Source: an uncultured Prevotella sp. (GTDB taxonomy: Bacteria; Bacteroidota; Bacteroidia; Bacteroidales; Bacteroidaceae). From it: a stretch of 60,931 bases of DNA. Where the stretch lies: NCBI GenBank assembly GCA_900555035.1, contig USJX01000006.1, forward strand, positions 1-60,931. The letters are read 5' to 3'. Both the position numbers and the translations under genes were made by a program. Below the pieces are notes generated by a model, which did not search any database, was not told the origin of the DNA, and worked only from the letters and a program-made list of their open reading frames with translations. The stretch's first letter is position 1. Each line of letters starts with the position of its first letter. This document shows, in pieces, positions 50,030-57,824 of this stretch.

Positions 50030-51331
50030 ATGAAATATTATTCAACAAATAAGAAAGCACCAATCGCCGATTTGCACAAGGCGGTAGTTAAAGGTTTGGC
50101 AGAAGACCGTGGTCTCTATATGCCTGAAATCATCAAGAAGTTGCCACAGGACTTCTTCGACAACATCGAGAAGCTGAGCTTCCAGGAGATTGCCTATAAG
50201 GTAGCAGATGCCTTCTTCGGCGAGGATGTGGATGCTGATTCACTGAAAAAGATAGTTTATGATACTCTGGCGTTCGACTGCCCAGTGGTTGAGGTGGAGC
50301 CAAATATCTACTCTCTGGAGTTGTTCCATGGTCCGACTCTCGCCTTCAAGGATGTGGGTGCTCGTTTCATGGCCCGTCTGCTTCAGTATTTTGTTCGTCA
50401 GGAGGGTAAGGAAGAAGTGAACGTACTCGTGGCTACATCGGGTGATACTGGTTCTGCCGTTGCCAATGGTTTCCTCGGCGTGGAGGGAATCCATGTTTAC
50501 GTGCTCTATCCAAAGGGCAAGGTGAGCAAGATTCAGGAGAGCCAGTTTACTACCCTGGGTCAGAACATCACGGCCCTTGAGGTGGATGGCGTATTCGACG
50601 ACTGCCAGGCTCTGGTAAAGTCTGCATTCATGGATGAGGAGTTGAACAAGCACATGAAGTTGACTTCTGCCAACTCTATCAATGTGGCCCGTTTCCTGCC
50701 TCAGGCATTCTACTATTTCAATGCATACGCCCGCATGAAGGAGAAGGGCTTGGCCGACAAGTTGGTAATCTGTGTGCCTAGCGGTAACTTCGGTAACATC
50801 ACAGCCGGTCTCTTCGGCCATGAGATGGGCCTGCCTATCCACCGCTTCATCGCAGCCAACAACGCCAACGACATCTTCTACGAGTATCTACAGACTGGCA
50901 AGTACAATCCTCAGCCTAGCAAGCAGACCATCGCCAACGCCATGGATGTGGGTGATCCATCTAACTTCGCCCGTATCTACGACCTCTACAAGGGAGACCA
51001 CGATGCCATCGCTGCTTACATCAGTGGTGCAACCTATAAGGATGATCAGATTGCAAACACCATGAAGAAGTGCTACAATGAAACCAAGTATGTACTTGAC
51101 CCTCATGGTGCTTGTGGCTATCAGGCATTGAAGGAGCAGTTGAAGCCAGGCGAGGTAGGTGTGTTCCTGGAGACTGCTCACCCAGCTAAGTTCAAGGAGA
51201 AGGTGGATAGCATTCTCGGCACAGACATCGAGATTCCAGCCCGTCTTGCAGAGTTCATGAAGGGCGAGAAGAAGAGTATCCAAATGACCAAGGACTTCGC
51301 TTCGTTCAAGAACTATCTGATGAATGAATAA
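50030..51331 (+). CDS. thrC: Threonine synthase
   Basis: ThrC turns O-phosphohomoserine into threonine with PLP. I chose ATG 50030 (MKYYSTNKKAPIADL): an upstream in-frame ATG at 49955 would add 25 residues of repeat-coded sequence. The 433-aa protein is the longer fold type II class with an N-terminal extension: YSTNKKAPIADLHKAVVKGLAEDRG, ELFHGPTLAFKDVGARF with the PLP Lys107, LVATSGDTGSAVANGF (the phosphate-binding loop) and SANSINVARFLPQ. The position after the ApgM-like gene completes the thr operon thrA, kinase, thrC. Confidence 0.95.
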   Translation: MKYYSTNKKAPIADLHKAVVKGLAEDRGLYMPEIIKKLPQDFFDNIEKLSFQEIAYKVADAFFGEDVDADSLKKIVYDTLAFDCPVVEVEPNIYSLELFHGPTLAFKDVGARFMARLLQYFVRQEGKEEVNVLVATSGDTGSAVANGFLGVEGIHVYVLYPKGKVSKIQESQFTTLGQNITALEVDGVFDDCQALVKSAFMDEELNKHMKLTSANSINVARFLPQAFYYFNAYARMKEKGLADKLVICVPSGNFGNITAGLFGHEMGLPIHRFIAANNANDIFYEYLQTGKYNPQPSKQTIANAMDVGDPSNFARIYDLYKGDHDAIAAYISGATYKDDQIANTMKKCYNETKYVLDPHGACGYQALKEQLKPGEVGVFLETAHPAKFKEKVDSILGTDIEIPARLAEFMKGEKKSIQMTKDFASFKNYLMNE

Positions 51332-51380
51332 TATAAGTCATAAAGATATTTAATAATTCGATATAACAGATAGATATAAG

Positions 51381-52337
51381 ATGAAGATTGTTATATTAGA
51401 CGGCTATGCTGCCAACCCAGGCGATTTGGATTACCATCTCCTGGAACAGCTTGGCGAGGTTGTGGTTTATCCACGAACCTCGGACGAGGAAAAGGTGGAG
51501 CGTGCGAAGAATGCAGATATCATCTTATTGAATAAGGTGCAGATGGATGCAGAGACCCTGGCGCAGCTTCCAAACTTGAAGTATATCGGCATACAGGCCA
51601 CGGGCTTTAATGTGGTGGATATTGAGGCGGCTAAGAAGCAGGGCATCATCGTAACCAATATTCCGGCTTACAGTACGGATAGTGTGGCGCAGATGACCTT
51701 TGCGCTGATTCTCGCCATTACCAACCGCGTGGAGCATTACACCCAGGAGAATCGCAACGAGCGCTGGGCATACAACAAGGATTTCTGTTATTGGGACACC
51801 CCATTGATGGAACTAGCCGGCAAGACATTGAGTATTATGGGATTGGGGAATATCGGTATGAAGGTGGCTAACATTGCCCACCAGTTTGGTATGGATGTGT
51901 GTGCCTGCACCAGCAAGCCATCCACTGTCCTGCCTGAGTGGATTCAGAAGGTGAGCAAGGAGGTATTGCTTTCTACAAGCGATATTCTTTCTTTGCATTG
52001 TCCTCTTTCTGATGATACTTATCATTTCATCAATGCCGAGGCCATTGAGAAGATGAAGGATACAGCTATTCTGATTAATACAGGTCGTGGTCCGCTGGTA
52101 GATGAGGAAGCAGTTGCAGCCGCCCTCCATGCCGGAACTCTTGGTGCCTACGGTGCAGACGTAATGGCCCAGGAGCCTCCATCGAAGGAGAATCCATTGT
52201 TTGCGGAACCAAATGCCTATCTTACTCCTCATATCGCCTGGGCCACCTTTGAGGCTCGCAAGCGACTGAACAAGCAAGTGGCAGAAAATGTGAAGGCTTT
52301 CATAGAAGGAAAGCCAATTAATGTTGTAAATCCATAG
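51381..52337 (+). CDS. D-2-hydroxyacid dehydrogenase
   Basis: A 318-aa NAD(P)-dependent dehydrogenase. The Rossmann motif is LSIMGLGNIGMKVANIA (about 150-166); catalytic Arg is in INTGRGPLVDEEAV (about 230-243), Glu in the segment DVMAQEPPSKENPLF (about 256-270) and His in LTPHIAWAT (about 283-291). This set matches the glycerate/hydroxypyruvate or D-lactate type dehydrogenases. It is 49 bp after thrC, so it could be in the thr operon, but a link to threonine is unclear; a serine-related role (hydroxypyruvate reductase) is one option. A strong terminator follows immediately. Confidence 0.88.
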   Translation: MKIVILDGYAANPGDLDYHLLEQLGEVVVYPRTSDEEKVERAKNADIILLNKVQMDAETLAQLPNLKYIGIQATGFNVVDIEAAKKQGIIVTNIPAYSTDSVAQMTFALILAITNRVEHYTQENRNERWAYNKDFCYWDTPLMELAGKTLSIMGLGNIGMKVANIAHQFGMDVCACTSKPSTVLPEWIQKVSKEVLLSTSDILSLHCPLSDDTYHFINAEAIEKMKDTAILINTGRGPLVDEEAVAAALHAGTLGAYGADVMAQEPPSKENPLFAEPNAYLTPHIAWATFEARKRLNKQVAENVKAFIEGKPINVVNP

Positions 52338-52342
52338 AATTC

Positions 52343-52408
52343 AAGTCGCCCTGTAAAGGCAAAAGCATTAATAATGAGATGCTTTTGCTCTTACAGGGCG
52401 ACTTTTTT
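52343..52408. terminator. Long-stem bidirectional terminator
   Basis: AAGTCGCCCTGTAA pairs with TTACAGGGCGACTT, and an inner GCAAAAGCAT pairs with ATGCTTTTGC, loop about ten bases; T-run ends the stem. It lies between convergent genes ending at 52337 and 52412. Confidence 0.9.
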
Positions 52409-52411
52409 GCT

Positions 52412-53446
52412 TTATCTTTTCTTAATTAATACATAGATGATGACGGGGGCGCCGAAAAGCGGGGTTACGGCATTGAGAGGGATAATGCCTCCATCTGCCG
52501 GCAATGTGCAGAGCAGGTTGCAGAGCAGGGCTAATACGGAACCCATAAGCATGGTGACAGGAAGCAGGCGACGATGGTTCTCGGTGCCGATGACAAGACG
52601 GGCTATGTGCGGAGTGGCAAGACCGATAAAGGCGATAGGACCGCAGAAGGCGGTGACCACTGCCGTGAGCAAACCTGTTATTAGCAATAAGGCGATGCGA
52701 AGCTTCTTGATAGAAAACCCCAGGTTTTCAGCGTATTGCTCGCCCAGAAGCATGGCATTGAGAGGCTTGATGAGCAGAAGTGCCGAAAGCAAACCGAGCA
52801 TGGCAATGGGAACGAACCATCTCACCTCGCCCATCGATACATTGCCGAAACTTCCCATACCCCAAATCATATAAGATTTCACGCCTTCAGCCGTGCTGAA
52901 GAAATTCAGCAGCGAGATGGCGCTACTGGCAAGATAACCCACCATCAGACCGATGATGAGCAACACCGTGTTGCTGCGAACAATGGTTGAAAAAAGGGTG
53001 ATAAGTGCCAATACCAGCATGGCTCCAATAAATGCGGCAAGCAGAATGGAGAGGAAGTTTCCGCCAGAGGCAAGCATCACGATGGCTACTGCCAATCCCG
53101 CACCACTGCTGATACCGAAAATATCAGGTCCTGCCAGGGGATTTCGAAAAGCCGTCTGGAGCAGCAGACCACTTGTAGCCAGAGCTGCACCCGAAAGCAA
53201 AGCCATCATGGCTTGCGGAAGTCGGGATTCCATGACAATATAGCGGAAGGTTTCTGTATCAGGCGAAGCCTGGCGTCCGAAGAAAGAGGTTAGCTGGTCT
53301 CTAAAGAAAGACGTGGTCTGTTCTCCGAAAAATATCGCCAGCAGTTCGCGGCATGGGATGCTCACGCTGCCCCATGCTAAGTTGGCAAAGAAGAGCAAGA
53401 CTATTGCGCTCGCCAACCCGAAGATATATAGTATTCCCTTATTCAT
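52412..53446 (-). CDS. FecCD-family iron/cobalamin ABC transporter permease
   Basis: A 344-aa polytopic inner-membrane permease with about nine to ten helices. Family signatures: RLPQAMMALLSGAALATSGLLLQ (20-residue core LPQAMMALLSGAALATSGLL, about 75-94), NPLAGPDIFGISSGAGLA (about 101-118), FCGPIAFIGLATPHIARL (about 256-273, with the ATPase-coupling EAA-like loop near GTENHRR) and GGIIPLNAVTPLFGAPVIIY near the end. FecCD permeases import siderophore iron, haem or cobalamin with an ATPase and a binding protein, neither of which is in this window. The ATG at 53446 is preceded by tandem copies containing ATGAAGCTnAAA, so other upstream start signals exist. I call it an orphan permease here, probably served by a partner just left or elsewhere. 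Confidence 0.9.
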   Translation of the reverse strand: MNKGILYIFGLASAIVLLFFANLAWGSVSIPCRELLAIFFGEQTTSFFRDQLTSFFGRQASPDTETFRYIVMESRLPQAMMALLSGAALATSGLLLQTAFRNPLAGPDIFGISSGAGLAVAIVMLASGGNFLSILLAAFIGAMLVLALITLFSTIVRSNTVLLIIGLMVGYLASSAISLLNFFSTAEGVKSYMIWGMGSFGNVSMGEVRWFVPIAMLGLLSALLLIKPLNAMLLGEQYAENLGFSIKKLRIALLLITGLLTAVVTAFCGPIAFIGLATPHIARLVIGTENHRRLLPVTMLMGSVLALLCNLLCTLPADGGIIPLNAVTPLFGAPVIIYVLIKKR

Positions 53447-53487
53447 GATTCTGTTTCAGCTTCATGATTCTTTTAGCTTCATGATTC
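53441..53487. repeat. Tandem repeat carrying start codons before the FecCD gene
   Basis: TTCATGATTC occurs at 53442-53451, 53461-53470 and 53478-53487 (spacing 19 and 17). On the minus strand each reads GAATCATGAA. The last copy is the permease start; the others open mini-ORFs MKLKES and MKLKQNHE, the second overlapping the permease start by 8 nt. Confidence 0.75.
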
Positions 53488-53494
53488 GTTCGAA

Positions 53495-53544
53495 ATAAAA
53501 AAGAAAATGCTCCGAGAAAAGTCGTTTGACTCTTCCCGGAGCAT
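53495..53544 (-). terminator. Terminator of the TPR-protein gene
   Basis: ATGCTCCG-n-GAA-n-AGTC (53507-53523) pairs with GACT-n-TTC-n-CGGAGCAT (to 53544) with an A-run at 53495-53506 that becomes a U-tract on the minus strand. It is downstream of the gene ending at 53575. Confidence 0.85.
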
Positions 53545-53574
53545 ATCTATCATATCAAAAAGAGTTCCACAATA

Positions 53575-54783
53575 TTACTTGCTCTCCTCCTCAGCCTTCT
53601 TGGTCTCAGCTGCTGTTGGACCATAGTAGCCGTAATAAGCCTGGTAACGAGTATAACCCCAGTTAGCCTGTGACTTCTCTGGGTCAAGCTCCTTTGCCTT
53701 GTCAAGTACTTTGATAGCCTCCTTGTAAACTACCTTGCGGCCGTTAGGATCCTGCAATGCACTAGCCTTGCTGTTGTAGCAAGCACCCAGATAAACCATT
53801 ACAGTTACGTTGTCTGGCTTAATATCAAGAGCCTTTTTCAAGTTCTTGATAGCATTGTCAGCATCGTTCCTCTGGATGAACATCATACCTCTGTTAGCCA
53901 GTGCTACAAAGCTGTTAGGATTCTTAGCGAGTACTTCGTCCAAAAGAGCCTCCTGCTCCTTCTGCATTCTCATAGAAGAATACATAGAGTTCAAACCGTC
54001 GAGGATAACCTCGTTGTTTGCGTCCTTAGCATAGAGATCCTTGAGCTTGTTAATGTAAGACAAAGAGTCTGCATGAGTCTTCAAGCCATCCTTCAGTACA
54101 TAGAGCTTGAGGTTGAGAGCGTCCTTAGCCTCCTTCTCGCTCTTCATGGCGATGTCGCAATACTTCTCGCAACGAGCACCATCCTTAGCCTGGTAAGCAT
54201 AGCGTGCTGCAAAGAGAGCTACCTGGCCGATGTACTCCTTCTCGCTTTCCTTCTGCTTAGCATCAATGCTGGCGAAGAGAGGATTTGTCTCTGTGTCGAG
54301 GAAAGCACCCCAATACTTCAAAACATCGTCAGCCTTGTTGTTCTGAGCAGCAGTCTGACCTGCATTAACGAGCTGAATACGAGCTGACCATACACGAGCG
54401 GCATTGCCACCAAACTTAGGAGCTACCTTACCCTTGGCATTAGGAAGCTGATCATACTTGTAGCACTCAACGGCATTGAGCAACGCATTGTATGCGCCCT
54501 CGTTCATTGCATTCTCATCGATAGGATCATTCTTCTTCATAATCTGGTTGGTCTGCATGATGCTCTGCTGGTCGTTGTAAGCCTTCATACTGAGGTCAAC
54601 GAGCTTGTTGTAAGCCTTAGCCTTCTCTGCATCATTAGCCAACTGACCTAAGTTCTGCTTCAGCAATGCTTCTGCCTCAGCATAAGTCTTAGCCTTCATG
54701 ACAGCTTTAAGTGCATCGCTGTCGCCTGCGAATGCTGTTGTGGCACCTAGTACCATCATAGCAGCTACGATTAACTTTTTCAT
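53575..54783 (-). CDS. Secreted TPR-repeat protein
   Basis: A 402-aa exported protein with signal peptide MKKLIVAAMMVLGATTAFAG. The remaining sequence is helical with TPR-like units, the clearest near residues 285-360: FVALANRGMMFIQRNDADNAI, KNLKKALDIKPDNVTVMVYLG and YKEAIKVLDKAKELDPEKSQ. The C-terminus is Tyr/Glu-rich (YGYYGPTAAETKKAEEESK). Cys residues near 207-211 (RCEKYCD) could pair. Periplasmic TPR proteins usually scaffold other envelope proteins; no partner is visible. It is a single unit closed by a strong terminator and faces gyrA upstream on the same strand, 93 bp apart. Confidence 0.85.
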   Translation of the reverse strand: MKKLIVAAMMVLGATTAFAGDSDALKAVMKAKTYAEAEALLKQNLGQLANDAEKAKAYNKLVDLSMKAYNDQQSIMQTNQIMKKNDPIDENAMNEGAYNALLNAVECYKYDQLPNAKGKVAPKFGGNAARVWSARIQLVNAGQTAAQNNKADDVLKYWGAFLDTETNPLFASIDAKQKESEKEYIGQVALFAARYAYQAKDGARCEKYCDIAMKSEKEAKDALNLKLYVLKDGLKTHADSLSYINKLKDLYAKDANNEVILDGLNSMYSSMRMQKEQEALLDEVLAKNPNSFVALANRGMMFIQRNDADNAIKNLKKALDIKPDNVTVMVYLGACYNSKASALQDPNGRKVVYKEAIKVLDKAKELDPEKSQANWGYTRYQAYYGYYGPTAAETKKAEEESK

Positions 54784-54876
54784 TTTCTCTTTAAAGTTTA
54801 AAAGTTGTTATTGATTTTTTACGCGTCTTCAATATTTTATGATATCAGAATATGGTGTGAACGAGTGTTCAGGATA

Positions 54877-57489
54877 TTACTCCTGAACACTCTCGTCTTC
54901 ATTATTCTCTAACTCAGCTTCTGCCTCGGCTGCTGCTTCGGCAGTCTTGGCGCCCACTGTTTCGTTCTCTATCTCCTCGCTCTTCTTTGCCCAGGCAGAA
55001 CGGCTCTCTTCCTCTACAGAAGCTTCAAGCTCAGAACTCATTACCTTGCATACGCTGGCGATGACATCGTTCTTCTTCGACAGGTTGATGAGACGAACAC
55101 CCTGGGTAGCACGACCCATTACGCGGCAGTCGGCCACGGCAAGGCGAATCACGATGCCACTCTGGTTGATGATCATCAGGTCGTTGTCGTCGGTTACGTT
55201 CTTGATGGCTACCAGGCGACCGGTCTTCTCGGTGATGTTAAGGGTCTTCACACCCTTACCGCCACGGTTGGTTACACGGTAGTCAATCACGTCTGAACGC
55301 TTGCCGTAACCCTGCTCGCTCACTACCATCACGGTCTCGTGCTCTGGGTCGTTGACTACGATCATTCCTACCACAGCATCGTCGCCTTCATCGAGGCGCA
55401 TACCGCGAACACCGGTAGAGGTACGGCCCATGGTGCGGATCTGGTCCTCATTGAAGCGAACGGCACGACCATTTCGGTTGGCGAGAATCAGCTCGTTGTT
55501 ACCATTGGTCAGGCGAACATCTACTACCTCATCGCCTTCTACGATATTGATGGCAATCACACCATTGGCACGTGGACGGGAGTAAGCCTCCAGGCAAGTC
55601 TTCTTCACAGTACCATTCTTGGTAGCGAAGACTACATAGTGGCTGTTGATGAACTCTGTGTCATTCAGTCCCTTCAGTCGGAGGAATGCATTCACCTGGT
55701 CATCGCTCTCTATGTTGAGGAGGTTCTGGATGGCACGACCCTTAGAGTTGCGGTCGCCCTCTGGAATCTCGTAGCACTTCAGCCAGTAGCAACGGCCCTT
55801 CTTGGTGAAGAACAGCATGGTCTGGTGCATGGTGGCTGGATAGATATACTCGGTGAAGTCCTTGTCGCGAGTGCGGGCACCCTTGGCACCAACACCGCCG
55901 CGAGCCTGCTCACGGAATTCAGACAATGGAGTACGCTTGATGTAACCCAAGTGACTCACGGTGATAACCACTGGATCGTTTGGATAGAAATCCTCTGGGT
56001 TGAACTCGTGGTCGTCTGGCTTAATCATGGTGCGGCGCGCGTCACCATACTTCTCCTTCACCTCGTTGAGCTCATCCTTCATTACCTTCTTGCAAAGCTC
56101 AGGGTCGTTCAATATCTGGTTCAAGTAGTCGATGGTCTTCATCAACTCGTTGAATTCATTGTGCAACTGCTCCAGGCGAAGACCTGTGAGCTGGCTCAAT
56201 CGCATATCCACAATGGCCTTACTCTGCAGTTCATCCAGGTCGAAACGCTGCTCCAAGTTGCGCTGAGCGTCGGATGGAGTCTTGCTGGCACGGATGATGT
56301 GAACCACCTCGTCGATATTGTCGCAGGCGATAATCAGACCCTCGAGAATATGAGCACGCTCCTGCGCCTTCTTCAGTTCAAACTGTGTACGACGGATAGT
56401 AACATCGTGACGATGGTTTACAAAGTACTTTACGCATTCCTTCAAGCTCAAGAGGCGTGGACGACCGCCAACCAGGGCGATGCAATTCACTGAGAATGAA
56501 CTCTGAAGGGCTGTCAGTTTGAAGAGTTTGTTCAAGAGAACGTTGGCATTGGCGTCACGCTTTACATCTACCACGATGCGCATACCCTGACGGCCTGACT
56601 CATCATTAACATTGGCAATGCCATCTACTTTGCCTTCCTTGGCAAGGTCGGCGATGGCCATAACGAGCTGTTCCTTGTTCACACCGTAGGGAATCTCGGT
56701 GATTACAATCTTGTCGTGGTTTTCGCCAGTCTCGATTTCGGCAGTAGCGCGCACCACGATTCTTCCTCTACCCGTTTCGTAAGCGTCCTTCACGCCCTGA
56801 AGACCATAGATGGTGGCACCTGTAGGGAAGTCAGGAGCTGGGATATATTGCATCAATCCATCTGTATCGATGTCTGGATTGTCAATGTAGGCGCAGCATC
56901 CGTCAATCACCTCGCCCAGGTTGTGGGTAGGGATATTGGTAGCCATACCTACAGCGATACCGTTACCACCGTTAACCAGTAGGTTAGGAATCTTGGTAGG
57001 CATCACGGAAGGTTCCTGCAGGGTGTCGTCGAAGTTGTTCATCATATCCACCGTCTCCTTGTCGAGGTCGTCCATGATGTGCTCACCCATCTTCGAGAGT
57101 CGGCACTCAGTATAACGCATGGCAGCAGGAGAGTCACCATCCACAGAACCGAAGTTACCCTGTCCGTCGATCAGCGTGTAACGCATGTTCCATTCCTGAC
57201 CCATACGAACCAAGGCACCATATACAGAAGAGTCGCCGTGAGGGTGATACTTACCAAGCACCTCACCAACCACGCGCGCGCATTTCTTATAAGGTTTGTC
57301 ACTGGTGTTTCCAATGCCGAGCATACCGTAAAGAATACGGCGATGCACAGGCTTGAATCCATCGCGCACATCAGGGAGGGCACGAGCCACAATCACCGAC
57401 ATAGAATAGTCGATGTAGCTAGACTTCATTTCCTCCTCAATGTTAATCTTCATGATTCTATCATGATCCATTGTCTGATTTTCGTCCAT
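54877..57489 (-). CDS. gyrA: DNA gyrase subunit A
   Basis: GyrA cuts and rejoins DNA in the A2B2 gyrase that supercoils the chromosome. The 870-aa protein has a complete breakage-reunion domain: VHRRILYGM (48-56), PYKKCARVVGEVLGKYHPHG (20 residues, 66-85), catalytic Tyr126 in AAMRYTECR, and a beta-pinwheel C-terminal domain with a GyrA box-like QARGGVGAKG (near residue 535). An acidic, Glu/Ala-rich tail (about 830-870) follows. At the site equivalent to E. coli Ser83 there is Ser87, but the Asp87-equivalent is Gly91 (HGDSSVYGAL). A -7 box lies 180 bp upstream, giving a long leader. Confidence 0.97.
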   Translation of the reverse strand: MDENQTMDHDRIMKINIEEEMKSSYIDYSMSVIVARALPDVRDGFKPVHRRILYGMLGIGNTSDKPYKKCARVVGEVLGKYHPHGDSSVYGALVRMGQEWNMRYTLIDGQGNFGSVDGDSPAAMRYTECRLSKMGEHIMDDLDKETVDMMNNFDDTLQEPSVMPTKIPNLLVNGGNGIAVGMATNIPTHNLGEVIDGCCAYIDNPDIDTDGLMQYIPAPDFPTGATIYGLQGVKDAYETGRGRIVVRATAEIETGENHDKIVITEIPYGVNKEQLVMAIADLAKEGKVDGIANVNDESGRQGMRIVVDVKRDANANVLLNKLFKLTALQSSFSVNCIALVGGRPRLLSLKECVKYFVNHRHDVTIRRTQFELKKAQERAHILEGLIIACDNIDEVVHIIRASKTPSDAQRNLEQRFDLDELQSKAIVDMRLSQLTGLRLEQLHNEFNELMKTIDYLNQILNDPELCKKVMKDELNEVKEKYGDARRTMIKPDDHEFNPEDFYPNDPVVITVSHLGYIKRTPLSEFREQARGGVGAKGARTRDKDFTEYIYPATMHQTMLFFTKKGRCYWLKCYEIPEGDRNSKGRAIQNLLNIESDDQVNAFLRLKGLNDTEFINSHYVVFATKNGTVKKTCLEAYSRPRANGVIAINIVEGDEVVDVRLTNGNNELILANRNGRAVRFNEDQIRTMGRTSTGVRGMRLDEGDDAVVGMIVVNDPEHETVMVVSEQGYGKRSDVIDYRVTNRGGKGVKTLNITEKTGRLVAIKNVTDDNDLMIINQSGIVIRLAVADCRVMGRATQGVRLINLSKKNDVIASVCKVMSSELEASVEEESRSAWAKKSEEIENETVGAKTAEAAAEAEAELENNEDESVQE

Positions 57490-57668
57490 TTCTTATATTA
57501 TAATGTTTATACCTTAATTATATATAGTGAAAAAGATTGTATAGCCCCCGCATCCCCCGGAGAGGATGATTCCGTCGGCGTTTCACCACCCGCCTTCCCA
57601 AAGCGAAAAATCGCGTTTAAGGGCATTTTTTTGCGTTCTAAGCCGTTTTCGGCTTTTAAAACCACCGG

Positions 57669-57676
57669 CAAAGGTA
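57669..57676 (-). promoter_or_regulatory. -7 box of gyrA
   Basis: Minus-strand TACCTTTG, with no -33 match at the usual spacing. Using it, the gyrA mRNA has a leader of about 170 nt that includes a GC-rich stretch near 57546-57575. Confidence 0.5.
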
Positions 57677-57770
57677 CAAAAAAATACCGAAATAAAATGC
57701 CTAAAACCGCAAAAAAATGATATTTTAGCATTTATTGTGCATTAAATGAGTAAAAAAGTTGCCGAAACTC

Positions 57771-57801
57771 TTGCATAATACCAAAAATATGTGTACTTTT
57801 G
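57771..57801 (+). promoter_or_regulatory. Promoter of clpC
   Basis: TTG (57771-57773), 20-nt spacer, TACTTTTG (57794-57801); ATG at 57825 is 24 bp on. This is the clearest two-element promoter with thr's. The 335-bp gap 57490-57824 holds the two divergent promoters and no other gene. Confidence 0.7.
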
Positions 57802-57824
57802 CAACGTAATTTAAACATATAGAC

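Noticed and set aside
55339..56493. 384-aa plus-strand ORF over gyrA
   Set aside because: Antisense shadow of gyrA; gyrA has all catalytic motifs on the other strand.
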